The notes: generated by a model not told the origin, from the sequence alone. Positions 9,353 to 20,650 are shown, counted from the first letter of the stretch. The stretch: DNA of 64,000 nucleotides from Rhodobiaceae bacterium (GCA_003330885.1 CP030277.1:2592001-2656000), one strand, 5' to 3'. Numbers and translations: made by a program.

Positions 9353-9692
9353 CTGCCATCCTCCCCGGATGTAGTTTTAAAAGGCTGATTTTGATGGATC
9401 TGACTATAGAGGCTCGAGCAGCCTGCGCCAGACGGGACGTTACGTAAGGGGGGTAAGTTATCCACAGATTTTATTAACGTCCGTCCGCCCTCATCCATTG
9501 CCAAATACTAGATTTAGCCGTGAACGGATCGGGAAAATACCCAGGTCATCGATTCGGACGTGATTCGTTCTCACAATGATCTGAAAGTTAACGGTGCAAA
9601 TATTAACGCGGATCCGACCCTTCACTGGCCTTTGAGCTGTCGATTTCAAGGCCTTGCATTCCGTGTCCAGAGCCGCGAAGGTGCGCGCCGAC
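9353..9692. other. Intergenic region with a DnaA box and paired GANTC sites
   Basis: About 340 bp between the divergent dehydrogenase and helicase genes. It contains the perfect DnaA box TTATCCACA (9458-9466) followed by an AT-rich ATTTTATTAA, two GATTC sites 11 bp apart (9551-9555 and 9562-9566) of the type methylated by CcrM in alphaproteobacteria, and several TTAACG hexamers. I see no gene and no cluster of further DnaA boxes, so I do not call it an origin. Confidence 0.5.
9458..9466 (+). promoter_or_regulatory. Perfect DnaA box
   Basis: TTATCCACA matches the high-affinity DnaA consensus exactly. It is a single box, placed in a divergent promoter region, so regulation by DnaA is a more modest reading than replication initiation. 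Confidence 0.5.
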
Positions 9693-12766
<3,074 letters not shown>

Positions 12767-12767
<1 letters not shown>

Positions 12768-13165
12768 TGGCAGCAGAAACGCCACATGCCAAAACCCAGC
12801 GGCTTGACCGGTGGCTTTGGTTTGCGCGGTTTTTTAAAAGCCGCACCCTTGCCGCGAGCGTTGTCAGCGCCGGCAAAGTGCGGGTGAACGCTGAGCGGGT
12901 GAGCAAACCAAGCCATTCCGTAAAAGCCGGTGACGTCCTGACCTTTCCCGCTGCAAAACAAGTCCGAGTCATAAAAGTTGTTGAACTGGGGGCACGTCGC
13001 GGGCCAGCCCCCGAAGCACAGGCGCTCTATGAGGACCAGGCACCACCAGAACAGCGAAAAGCAGCCAATAAGCCGCCAAAAGTAGCGGAAAGAGAAGCAG
13101 GCGCCGGTCGTCCCACAAAACGTGAAAGACGGCAAACGACGGCTTTGAAACAGGGTCTCGACTAA
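12767..13165 (+). CDS. S4-domain RNA-binding protein (Hsp15-like)
   Basis: A 132-residue protein with an N-terminal S4 domain: RLDRWLWFARFFKSRTLAA, then AGKVRVNAERV and VKAGDVLTF, which is the alphaL RNA-binding loop. The basic C-terminal tail resembles Hsp15 (HslR), which binds stalled 50S subunits carrying peptidyl-tRNA. Its start overlaps the helicase stop, so the two are translationally coupled and likely work on RNA together. The HslR equivalence is inference from length and domain; no closer functional evidence is visible. Confidence 0.85.
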
Positions 13166-13241
13166 AATCACATTATATTTATGTGGTTGAAATAGTTCTC
13201 CTGAACCTATAAGTGAAATCCAACCAACAAATGGCGGACCC

Positions 13242-13700
13242 ATGCTCAAGCGGATTCAAGCCCTGTTCCAAAGCCCGGCTGAGGAAACAGAGGAAAAAAC
13301 TTTCGACGACGTAAAAGTCGCAGCAGCAGCCTTACTGGTTTGCGCGGCGACCATGGACGAAGTCTATGGAAAAACAGAACAAGCGACGATCCGGCAGGTT
13401 CTGAAAACCTTCTTTGAACTCTCCGACGAAGAAACAGAAGAGCTCATCAGTCTCGCTGAAAGTGAAGAACAGCGCGCCGTCGGGCTACATCGCTGGACCC
13501 AGACACTCAAAGATGCCTATGAAGTGGAAGAACGCGCTCGGCTGATCGAACAGCTCTGGGAAGTTGTCTACGCAGACGGCGAATTGCATGACTATGAAGC
13601 GAGCCTGTTGCGGCGGGTAGTAGGCTTGATATACGTTCCCGACCGCGAAGCAGGCCTTGCGAGGAAACGGGTCCTCACCCGACTTGGCATCGAGGACTAA
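13242..13700 (+). CDS. TerB-like (tellurite-resistance B fold) protein
   Basis: A 152-residue all-helical acidic protein. The centre (VKVAAAALLVCAATMDEVYGKTEQATIRQVL and LIEQLWEVVYADGELHDYEASLLRRVVGLIYV) matches the TerB/DjlA-like fold, whose paired helices carry acidic residues (here DGELHDYE) suspected of binding metal. Stand-alone TerB proteins are widespread in alphaproteobacteria without other ter genes, and none are seen here, so tellurite resistance should not be assumed. It lies between the S4 protein and ferredoxin genes on the same strand. Confidence 0.85.
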   Translation: MLKRIQALFQSPAEETEEKTFDDVKVAAAALLVCAATMDEVYGKTEQATIRQVLKTFFELSDEETEELISLAESEEQRAVGLHRWTQTLKDAYEVEERARLIEQLWEVVYADGELHDYEASLLRRVVGLIYVPDREAGLARKRVLTRLGIED

Positions 13701-13761
13701 GGCCTGGAAGCTTAGACCACACACAATGTCCGCACTCACTATGCGGAATTCGGAGTAGAAT

Positions 13762-14100
13762 ATGACCTATCTGGTGACCGACAATTGCATTAAGTGCAAA
13801 TACATGGACTGCGTCGAAGTCTGCCCGGTCGACTGTTTCTATGAAGGCGAGAATATGCTCGTCATCCATCCAGATGAATGCATCGATTGTGGCGTATGCG
13901 AGCCAGAATGCCCTGCGGAGGCGATCAAGGCGGACACTGAGCCAGGCCTCGAAAAGTGGCTTGAGGTCAACACGGAATACGCATCGAAATGGCCAAACAT
14001 CACCATGAAAGGTGAGCAACCGGCCGATGCGGAAGAATGGGACGGCAAGAAAAACAAATTCGAAGAGCATTTCAGCACAGAGCCCGGCGAAGGCGATTAA
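13762..14100 (+). CDS. fdxA: 7Fe ferredoxin FdxA
   Basis: A 112-residue ferredoxin. The N-terminal half carries the cysteine patterns of a [3Fe-4S] plus [4Fe-4S] protein: [18 protein letters not shown], then [12 protein letters not shown]. The C-terminal half is the extension typical of the alphaproteobacterial FdxA (KWPNIT and a closing acidic tail). It carries electrons in the cytoplasm; the partner is unknown. In this group fdxA is usually found beside the helicase, S4 and CarD genes, as here. Confidence 0.95.
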   Translation: MTYLVTDNCIKCKYMDCVEVCPVDCFYEGENMLVIHPDECIDCGVCEPECPAEAIKADTEPGLEKWLEVNTEYASKWPNITMKGEQPADAEEWDGKKNKFEEHFSTEPGEGD

Positions 14101-14507
14101 CCTCACCCCGCTCTATGCGTCTGATTTTGCTGAGCTTTCCCCGCCCGATCTTTATTTCAGGCGATTTTTGTGATATGCTCTCGCCAAAGTAATTCAACTA
14201 GGCCCCGGTTGAGGGATGACCGGGACATTTGGGCACCAATTTGGGCGGCAAAGCTTGGAAACAGGCGGTCCGCCAACGTGGGTCCTTTTCTGGGTCAAAC
14301 CTGGAGATGAGATAGGGGATCCGAAGAAAAGCTGATCTAGCCTCCTGGTGACAGTGGGGCGACATCCAGCGGTCTCTTCACGCATACGGATAAATTGGAC
14401 AAAAAGTGGCGGACAAATTGAACCGCTCTTCTGGTCTGTTTGATCCATCCAACGCCCCAAAGCCTAAAACCACATGCTGGCAGGACCAGCAAGCAGATGG
14501 AGCGATC
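14101..14507. other. Intergenic and leader region upstream of the CarD gene
   Basis: About 400 bp with no convincing gene if CarD starts at the ATG at 14508. An in-frame GTG at 14406 would extend that protein by 34 residues of ordinary composition, but it lacks a ribosome site. I see no clear terminator after fdxA and no recognisable RNA motif. Confidence 0.55.
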
Positions 14508-15644
14508 ATGGCAGCCAAGGCCACAAAAAAGACGAAGACCAGCGCAAAGAAGGCGACAAAAGCCGCCGCAAAGGCCAAGGCAAAACCTAAAGCCAAAACC
14601 AAAGTGAAAGCCGCCGCCAAGAAAACAGCAACAAAAAAGGCTGCCAAGGCGCCCGCGAAAGCCAAGGCAAAACCAAAAGCCGCGGCAAAAAAGACGGCTG
14701 CGAAGCCAGCGGCAAAAAAGACGGCTACAAAGAAAGCTGCAACCAAAAAGGTCGCGCCTAAGGCTGCTGCAAAAACCGCTGCCAAGAAGGCCACGGCAAA
14801 AAAAGCCGCGCCGAAAAAGCCAGCAGCCAAAAAGGCTGCGCCTAAAGCCGCGACAAAGAAAACCGCAGCCAAAAAGGCTGCGCCTAAAGCCGCGACAAAG
14901 AAAACCGCTGCCAAGAAGGCCACGTCGAAGAAAGCTGCAAAGCTCGACATCGTTCCTGAGAAAAAGGTCCCGAGGACAACGCCGATCATCGCACGCCCTG
15001 CGAAAGTCGACATTCCAGAACCAGCGTCGATCCGCCCTATTCCCAAGGCAGAACCGAAGGTCACAGCAACGCCAGATCCAAGGCCGAGTAAGCTGGACTT
15101 CAAGAACAAGGAATTCGTCGTCTACCCCTCACACGGTGTGGGCCAGATTACCTCCGTTGAACGCCAGGAAGTAGCCGGTCACGAGCTAGAGCTATACGTA
15201 ATCACCTTCGCAAAAGACAAAATGACCCTGCGGGTTCCGACAAACAAATCCGAAGCGGTCGGCATGCGCAAACTGTCAGAGCCAAAAGTCATCACCCAGG
15301 CAATCGATACGCTGAAGGGTAAAGCGAAGGTGAAGCGCACCATGTGGAGCAGGCGTGCGCAGGAATATGAAGCAAAGATCAACTCCGGTGATCTGATCTC
15401 AATTGCTGAGGTCGTTCGCGATCTCTTCCGTTCCGATAAACAGCCAGAACAATCCTATTCAGAACGCCAGCTTTTTGAGGCGGCCATTGACAGAATGGCC
15501 CGTGAGGTTGCCGCTGCCGACAATATGGACGATACCGCCGCCATTGGCAGGCTGGAGACCGTTCTGGTGACGGCGGCTGGCAAGGCAGAGAAAAAGGCTG
15601 AAGCCGAAGCGGAAGCTGCCGCAGAGGCGGCTGGAGAGGCTTAA
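14508..15644 (+). CDS. CarD-family regulator with an N-terminal histone-H1-like tail
   Basis: About 378 residues if translation begins at ATG 14508, which has GGAG five bases upstream; GTG 14406 has no such site. Residues 1-145 are almost only Lys, Ala, Thr and Pro (KKAAPKAATKKTAAKK pattern), as in the tail of histone H1. A proline-rich linker follows. From about residue 198 the CarD/CdnL domain begins: an RNA-polymerase-binding Tudor-like fold (KEFVVYPSHGVGQITSVE, YVITFAKDKMTLRVPT), then a helical part (RRAQEYEAKINSGDLISIAEVVRDLF), ending in an acidic EAEAEAAAEAAGEA tail. CarD proteins stabilise promoter open complexes and are usually about 170 residues in this class. The basic tail presumably binds DNA non-specifically. 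The gene contains a 42-bp tandem repeat. Next gene is rpoH. Confidence 0.9.
   Translation: MAAKATKKTKTSAKKATKAAAKAKAKPKAKTKVKAAAKKTATKKAAKAPAKAKAKPKAAAKKTAAKPAAKKTATKKAATKKVAPKAAAKTAAKKATAKKAAPKKPAAKKAAPKAATKKTAAKKAAPKAATKKTAAKKATSKKAAKLDIVPEKKVPRTTPIIARPAKVDIPEPASIRPIPKAEPKVTATPDPRPSKLDFKNKEFVVYPSHGVGQITSVERQEVAGHELELYVITFAKDKMTLRVPTNKSEAVGMRKLSEPKVITQAIDTLKGKAKVKRTMWSRRAQEYEAKINSGDLISIAEVVRDLFRSDKQPEQSYSERQLFEAAIDRMAREVAAADNMDDTAAIGRLETVLVTAAGKAEKKAEAEAEAAAEAAGEA
14823..14906 (+). repeat. Perfect 42-bp tandem duplication inside the CarD tail
   Basis: Positions 14823-14864 and 14865-14906 are identical and in frame, each encoding 14 residues of the Lys/Ala tail. A degenerate third copy follows. 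Perfect identity suggests recent slippage and possible length variation between strains. Confidence 0.85.
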
Positions 15645-15670
15645 ATTTCAGCTCAAGCACTGATTTCAGG

Positions 15671-15699
15671 AAAAGCACGCTCTTAGCGGGCTTTTTTTG
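15671..15699 (+). terminator. Intrinsic terminator after the CarD gene
   Basis: AAAAGCACGCT and AGCGGGCTTTT form an 11-bp stem with one A-G mismatch and a CTT loop, followed by a run of T. It separates the CarD gene from rpoH. Confidence 0.65.
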
Positions 15700-15793
15700 T
15701 GATCCAGCCCAGTGGCCGGCCCGTATACCCCATGACACAAAAATCGCCTTGAGGTCGCGTTTACGACCTTTGGGGAGGGGACAAGGGACGGTC

Positions 15794-16699
15794 ATGGTAT
15801 CAACAGCTTTTATCGATACGCCTGAGACACAACGCGCCAATCGACGTTTCATCAAAAAGGTTATGACCAAACCGCTCCTGTCTGAAGAACATGAGCGCGA
15901 TTTGGCACGCCGGTGGCGCGACAATCAGGACGTGAATGCCCTCCATGAACTGACCGGCGCTTACATCCGCCTTGTCGTTTCCATGGCGACACGGTTTCGC
16001 AACTATGGCCTGCCTGTCAGCGATCTCGTGCAAGAAGGTAATGTCGGCCTCATGCAGGCCGCAGCGCGCTTTGATCCTGACCGCAATGTGCGGTTTTCAA
16101 CCTATGCAGGTTGGTGGATCCGAGCCGCCATTCAGGACTTTGTCCTGCGGAACTGGTCTATTGTTCGCACAGGCACAACAGCCGCTCACAAGTCTCTGTT
16201 TTTCAACCTGCGCCGGTTGAAAGCCCGCATCGCAAACGGGACACGGGACAAGCTAACCCCTGATGACCGTCAGTCGATCGCTGAAAACCTGGGCGTCAAT
16301 GTTATCGACGTTGAAAAAATGGAAACCAGACTTTCGGCAAGCGATCGATCCCTAAATGTGGTGCCGGGCGGTCAGGAGGATGAAGGCGGGTCGACCTGGC
16401 AGGAATTGCTCGTCTGCGATGCACCGACACCGTCTGAATTGGTCGAAGAGACCAACAAAAACGAACGCGTTAGAGAATGGATCGAAAGTGCCTTCGAGCA
16501 TCTAAATCCTCGTGAGCGGGCCATCATTTCGGAGCGCCGCTTGAGCGACCAGACAGTCACCCTGGAACAGTTAGGGACAAAATTCGGCATCTCGAAAGAA
16601 CGGGTTCGCCAGATTGAAAACCGCGCATTGGAAAAAATGAAAGTCGCAATTACCGAAAAAATCGACGATCCCATTGCTGCCACGTTTCTATCAGCCTAA
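15794..16699 (+). CDS. rpoH: RNA polymerase sigma factor RpoH (sigma-32)
   Basis: A 301-residue group 3-like sigma factor of the heat-shock class. Region 2 is recognisable in SDLVQEGNVGLMQAAARFDPDRNVRFSTYAGWWIRAAIQDFVLRNWSIVR, and the RpoH box follows as SLFFNLRRLKARI (QRKLFFNLRK in E. coli). Region 4 ends the protein with LEQLGTKFGISKERVRQIENRALEKMK. The start at ATG 15794 has GGGACGG upstream and gives the standard length; an in-frame TTG at 15749 would add 15 residues. Alphaproteobacteria often carry two rpoH genes. The stop overlaps that of the convergent protease gene by two bases. Confidence 0.94.
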   Translation: MVSTAFIDTPETQRANRRFIKKVMTKPLLSEEHERDLARRWRDNQDVNALHELTGAYIRLVVSMATRFRNYGLPVSDLVQEGNVGLMQAAARFDPDRNVRFSTYAGWWIRAAIQDFVLRNWSIVRTGTTAAHKSLFFNLRRLKARIANGTRDKLTPDDRQSIAENLGVNVIDVEKMETRLSASDRSLNVVPGGQEDEGGSTWQELLVCDAPTPSELVEETNKNERVREWIESAFEHLNPRERAIISERRLSDQTVTLEQLGTKFGISKERVRQIENRALEKMKVAITEKIDDPIAATFLSA

Positions 16700-18204
16700 C
16701 GCCAAGACTCTTCTTCAATGTGCTTGAGCAAAGCACCTGCTGGGACATGGTCGTCCCCGCGCTTGCCATTGATTAGAAAGAACAGTACCTCGCTCTCTCC
16801 ATAGAGCTGAAGTCGCCTGGCGACATCACTCATCTGTCCGCTTCTGGAGATTTCCAGAATTCCTATCTGGAGCGGGCCGGTGTTGGCATCTCTCTCATCA
16901 ACAAGCCCGAAACTCGTGACAATATCTTGGATCTCATCATGATGCTGGTCGCCGACCTGCGGCGGTACACCGATGAGAAACCGGTAAGCCCTGCCAGGAC
17001 GAGCAAAGACCACTGTTGCGAGTGTATTGAGCCCCTGAAAGCGCATCCACGCAGATGCCGCAGGCAGTCCGCCGAGTTCAAACTGACGAACATTCTGCAA
17101 TGCGAGAGACACCGCCCAATCATTTGTGAGATAGCTTAGAGGATCTGTATCCCGTTCCAGTAGGCGTCGATCAAATTTCATGATGACTTTGTCAGGCCCA
17201 AGCGCCCAAACACCTTCACCGGTGTTAAACAGCTGGAATGTATCTGGCACCTGGAAATGGACACCCTCAACAAGATGCACAAAACGGTTGCCACGCACAA
17301 AACCCCGCTCTGCTGGCATGCCATAGAGCAACCCATCAATGGCAGCCATATATCGCACTCGCCCCCGCTCCTTGAGCTGAGCAGTCAGGCGAAGCGCTTG
17401 CGCCCACTCCGCTGTTCGCCGCGCTCGGTCTTGCGTATCTGGGTGGTTAGCTAACCACCCGACTGGAGAGGTCCAAAGAGCCACATCCATCTGGCGCGCA
17501 CGATGCTTTGTATAGGTATTCATCACCTCAAGAACATCGCTCACAGCAAGCGGGTCGTATCCCGCCTCGTCCAAATAGGTGACAGCGAGCCGGTCCGCGT
17601 CGCTTTCTTGCAGACGAGAATATCCGGCAAGCAGACCGCTGCGCGACAGTATGCCCGCGCGGTCATCCCATCCGACAAGGCCGCCAACCAGATTGTCGAG
17701 CAAAGCGATATCAGAGGCGACGTCCCTCCTACTTGCGATATGACCTGCGCTGACATGCGCCATTTCATGCGCGAGCACGGCAGCAAGTTCTGCTTCATCA
17801 TTCAAATACGCAAGCATCCCTCGGGTGAGGTACACCCTCCCGTCGGATAGAGCCATTGCATTGGCCAACGGACTGTTGAGGATGGTCAGGTCATAGGTCG
17901 TCGTCGACAAATCGCCATGACCGCCTAGCCGCTCCAGCACACTGCTTACATAAGTGGTAAGCGCCGCATCTTCATAGACACCACCATGGGATCGAAGAAT
18001 GCGTTCGTGGGCGCTGATCGACACACGCTCGACCGCGCGAGGGGATGCCGTTCCCAAATTGCCGGAAGGTCCAGCATCAGACGAGCAGGCCGAAAGAACT
18101 TGGGCAGTTATCGCCACGACCAAGGGCACTAGCGCCCAGTCCGTCCGGCTACTCCCCTTGCTCCTCCAAGAACGCATCGCGTGTAACAACCGATTTCTCT
18201 GCAA
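16696..18204 (-). CDS. M48-family metalloprotease lipoprotein (BepA-like)
   Basis: A 502-residue zinc protease. The lipobox is LSAC with Cys40 after a hydrophobic segment, so it should be a lipoprotein in the envelope. The catalytic HExxH is H146-E-M-A-H150, with the third ligand E200 in RLQESDADR, all in the M48 arrangement. The following 300 residues contain no TPR that I can discern, but include a conserved domain found C-terminal to the peptidase in many alphaproteobacterial relatives. Envelope quality control, as with BepA, is the likely role. The stop codon overlaps that of rpoH, so the two transcripts converge. ATG 18177 is an alternative start. Confidence 0.88.
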   Translation of the reverse strand: MQRNRLLHAMRSWRSKGSSRTDWALVPLVVAITAQVLSACSSDAGPSGNLGTASPRAVERVSISAHERILRSHGGVYEDAALTTYVSSVLERLGGHGDLSTTTYDLTILNSPLANAMALSDGRVYLTRGMLAYLNDEAELAAVLAHEMAHVSAGHIASRRDVASDIALLDNLVGGLVGWDDRAGILSRSGLLAGYSRLQESDADRLAVTYLDEAGYDPLAVSDVLEVMNTYTKHRARQMDVALWTSPVGWLANHPDTQDRARRTAEWAQALRLTAQLKERGRVRYMAAIDGLLYGMPAERGFVRGNRFVHLVEGVHFQVPDTFQLFNTGEGVWALGPDKVIMKFDRRLLERDTDPLSYLTNDWAVSLALQNVRQFELGGLPAASAWMRFQGLNTLATVVFARPGRAYRFLIGVPPQVGDQHHDEIQDIVTSFGLVDERDANTGPLQIGILEISRSGQMSDVARRLQLYGESEVLFFLINGKRGDDHVPAGALLKHIEEESWR

Positions 18205-18269
18205 TCATCCAATCCCCAAGGCGAGACCCGAAACCTATGCCACAACCTGCCTGACATCCTTATGTCAGA

Positions 18270-19073
18270 TCAAGACGCGCGACCAGGGCCATCGAGGAAC
18301 TCAATCTGCTCAGGATGGGTCACCACGATCTCAGGACCATTATAGGATTTGATCCAACCGCGCACTCTAATGCGCGCATCACGGTAAACCTCAAGATCTT
18401 CGGAAAACTGGTGGCGATGCTTTGGCGCTATCGTCACCGTGAAGTCTTCGCGCCAATCATCCCCAAAATTAAGATAGAGCCTGCCACGGACCAGCGCCGC
18501 CCCCTGCACGATACCTTCAACCAGCTGAAAACTGTCAATATGGGCAAGTAGATTGTCGGGCTCGCCTGCAGGCCGAACTGCATAATAAGGATGGCCCCAG
18601 ATCGCCCGTCGCGCCTCTCGTGCTTCCTTCTCAAGATGCAACAGCTCGGCAACGCAGGACCTATTGTCAGGGAAGGAATAAACGCGGGCCATACCCTCAG
18701 CAATCATAGCGCCTTGCACCCAACGTCCGTCTGTGAGGTGAAGGTGAGCAAGCAGTCGACCATACCTGTCTTCCCGACGCCCCCCGTAAGACAGCCGCAC
18801 GTCTTCATTCTTGACGAGTGCCGCCAAAGTCTCTCGCGCCTCGGCGGCCAATGGCCAGTCGGCGAAGTTACGCCGCCCCAAAGCAAGTTTAGGCGCTTGA
18901 AGTCCGACCAGCCTGACTTCCCGCCCGTCCTGCAAGACAACAGTGTCGCCATCGACAATCGACACGACCTTGCTTGTCTCCGATCGCTCAAGATCGCAAA
19001 AAGGGAGAGCAACGGCCGACATTGGGGCCAAGACACATAGGACAAATGCCCAAAGCAGCTTGCCCGCAATCAT
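18270..19073 (-). CDS. Secreted thermonuclease-fold protein with altered active site
   Basis: A 267-residue protein with a signal peptide (hydrophobic residues about 5-22, AVA cleavage) and an SNase-like OB fold (KVVSIVDGDTVVLQDGREVRLVGLQAPK, then EDRYGRLLAHL). In staphylococcal nuclease the motif RLIGIDAPE supplies catalytic Asp40 and Glu43; here it reads RLVGLQAPK, so both are replaced (Gln and Lys), while the arginines of RLVG and DRYGR remain. The C-terminal 100 residues form a second region of unclear function. It may be a binding protein rather than a nuclease, or belong to a subfamily with different catalysis. Confidence 0.85.
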   Translation of the reverse strand: MIAGKLLWAFVLCVLAPMSAVALPFCDLERSETSKVVSIVDGDTVVLQDGREVRLVGLQAPKLALGRRNFADWPLAAEARETLAALVKNEDVRLSYGGRREDRYGRLLAHLHLTDGRWVQGAMIAEGMARVYSFPDNRSCVAELLHLEKEAREARRAIWGHPYYAVRPAGEPDNLLAHIDSFQLVEGIVQGAALVRGRLYLNFGDDWREDFTVTIAPKHRHQFSEDLEVYRDARIRVRGWIKSYNGPEIVVTHPEQIEFLDGPGRAS

Positions 19074-19101
19074 CTTTGTCGAAGTAGCAAGACCGACGAT
19101 G

Positions 19102-19758
19102 TTAGGCCTGCGCGTTTAAGTCTGTAAGGCCCGCTTTATAGGCAATGATCGCCGCTTCCGTTCTGTTCCGTACACCCAGCGTATTGAGGATGGCATTCAC
19201 ATGAAGCTTTACCGTTGCCAACGCGATACCCAGCTGAGTACCGATCTCCTGATTGGAAGCCCCGCGACCCAGTTCCTTCAGCACATCCATCTGACGCCGC
19301 GTAAGTCGGTCCAGTCCTGCTGAATCAAACGAATAGTTTGGTTCCCCAAATCCGCTGCCTTCCTTAGACAGAATAGATTCCGGAACATACCGACCACCAG
19401 ACAGAACAAGCCGTACAGCACCGACAAGAACTGCCGCTTCTGTTGTTTTAGGCACTACGCCCTGAACGCCCATATCGAGATACCGACGCACGATCTCCGG
19501 CTGGTCCTGCTCATGGAGCAGAATGACAGAGCCGACACCTTCTGTTTCCTGAAGACGCGAAATGGATGCCATCTCACGGCCAACTTGCGCAGCGCCTTCC
19601 ATCAACACCAGATCAACAGAGCCGTTCTGTCCCAACTGTTCGACAAGCGCATCAACGTTCGCGACTTCAACTATCGTCGCCTCCGAATCCACGCCCTTCA
19701 AGATTGTGGCCAACCCAATGCGACAGCATGGGTGCTCACTCACAACAACCAAATTCAT
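19102..19758 (-). CDS. Orphan LuxR-type response regulator with degenerate receiver
   Basis: About 218 residues starting at ATG 19758, which has GGGGGA eleven bases upstream (a longer frame back to 19794 lacks support). The N-terminal half has the receiver fold, but the acidic pair at the first strand is SEH instead of DDH, and the phosphoacceptor position reads VDLVLMEG, with Glu54 where aspartate is expected. The invariant lysine (VVPKTT) is kept. The C-terminal NarL/LuxR helix-turn-helix is intact: LTRRQMDVLKELGRGASNQEIGTQLGIALATVKLHVNAIL. It probably works without phosphorylation. No partner kinase adjoins. A strong promoter and a palindrome lie upstream. Confidence 0.88.
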   Translation of the reverse strand: MNLVVVSEHPCCRIGLATILKGVDSEATIVEVANVDALVEQLGQNGSVDLVLMEGAAQVGREMASISRLQETEGVGSVILLHEQDQPEIVRRYLDMGVQGVVPKTTEAAVLVGAVRLVLSGGRYVPESILSKEGSGFGEPNYSFDSAGLDRLTRRQMDVLKELGRGASNQEIGTQLGIALATVKLHVNAILNTLGVRNRTEAAIIAYKAGLTDLNAQA

Positions 19759-20238
19759 AACGCTTAGTCCCCCGACCTGCGCGCTGCATCTCAAAAGCCA
19801 ATGATCAACGACCCGCCAGGCTCACCAATCAGCTGAAATAAAGAGAAACAGAAGTCCAATAGTGAAATTACTAATTCAAGAATTATAGAACAGACTTAAG
19901 CCTGCGACAATGACGACGCGTCATTCAATTTCGCTGATTTCCCTTTTAGAAACAGGGTTTCCGGCCGCTCCTTGGTGGAATACTTGTTTCACATGTAATC
20001 GCAAAGGTCATCCATCGTTCGGACAGGTATCGAGAAAACAATACAGTCAAACAACTGCGCATGGCACTGGCAGAACCTTGCCACCAAGAAGCACTGGGGG
20101 AGAAACAATCGTAGACGCGCCTGCGAAACCGACAATAACTGGATCATAGACAATCGACGTAAACGGCAAAAACGGAAAGGGAACCACCTACCTCCCATAG
20201 CGGCTCTCTGCTATACAGACCCCAATTGCTGTATCTAT
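19759..20238. other. Intergenic region upstream of the LuxR regulator and tRNA-Arg
   Basis: About 480 bp with no supported gene; the one open frame (19910-20149, plus) has no ribosome site and no family features. It holds the promoter and palindrome listed at 19882-19925 and a weak TATACA (20212-20217) placed 22 bases before the tRNA. Confidence 0.55.
19882..19925 (-). promoter_or_regulatory. Promoter and palindromic operator of the LuxR regulator
   Basis: On the minus strand TTGTCG (plus-strand 19905-19910) and a perfect TATAAT (19882-19887) are 17 bp apart. Overlapping the -35 is the palindrome AATGACG-N3-CGTCATT (19909-19925). This predicts a leader of about 115 bases and control by a dimeric regulator, possibly the LuxR protein itself. 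Confidence 0.55.
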
Positions 20239-20315
20239 GGCCCCGTAGCTCAGCAGGATAGAGCATCAGATTCCTAATCTGAGGGTCGGTGGTTCGAATC
20301 CACCCGGGGTCACCA
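20239..20315 (+). tRNA. tRNA-Arg (anticodon CCT)
   Basis: A 77-nt cloverleaf can be folded by hand. The acceptor stem is GGCCCCG with CGGGGTC (one G-T pair). The D arm is GCTCAGCAGGATAGAGC, and the anticodon stem TCAGA/TCTGA carries loop TTCCTAA with anticodon CCT. The variable loop is GGGTC, the T arm GGTGG-TTCGAAT-CCACC, the discriminator A, and the CCA is encoded. It reads AGG codons. Confidence 0.95.
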
Positions 20316-20650
20316 CGCACACGCCAATCACCTTTAGCGGCGCGCCACTTGGGTTGAGCCTCTCAAAACTGAGTAATCGCCAGTATTTGAAGGTTAATCC
20401 GCCCGCCAATTAAAAACTAAACGTGCCAATTTGCCACACGAACCATTGATTGATGACGCAAGGGAAGCACGACCTCCAATTCTCACCGCGCAGCTGAGAA
20501 GCAGGGGCTTCGCAGGAAGCCGAATAGGAAACGACGTTCAGTTCTGCATTTCTTCTTCTGCTAGCCCGATCCCTTACCCGTCGCGTAGTTGGGCGAGAGC
20601 GCACCGCCACTTAGCTTGTGGACCAACACAACCCACAAGGATTAACGGCA
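20316..20650. other. Gap between tRNA-Arg and a small membrane protein
   Basis: About 335 bp. I find no gene, no integrase, and no partial copy of the tRNA 3' end that would mark an attachment site. Confidence 0.5.

Noticed and set aside
9353-9692. Chromosome origin
   Set aside because: Only one DnaA box, no cluster, no hemE, parA or dnaA gene nearby, and no AT-rich unwinding element with repeats.
13242-13700. Tellurite-resistance system
   Set aside because: Only a stand-alone TerB-like protein; no terA, terC, terD or terE gene is near.
14194-14460. Minus-strand small gene upstream of CarD
   Set aside because: Proline-rich unusual composition, overlaps the CarD leader, no Shine-Dalgarno and no recognisable domain.
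14378-15109. Minus-strand Ala/Phe/Val-rich membrane-like protein
   Set aside because: Antisense of the Lys/Ala repeat of CarD always reads as Phe/Ala/Val, so the hydrophobicity is an artefact.
19910-20149. Small protein gene upstream of tRNA-Arg
   Set aside because: No ribosome site, no family resemblance; it lies over a promoter and palindrome.
20316-20650. Genomic-island attachment site at tRNA-Arg
   Set aside because: No integrase, no duplicate of the tRNA 3' end, and downstream genes look like ordinary chromosome.
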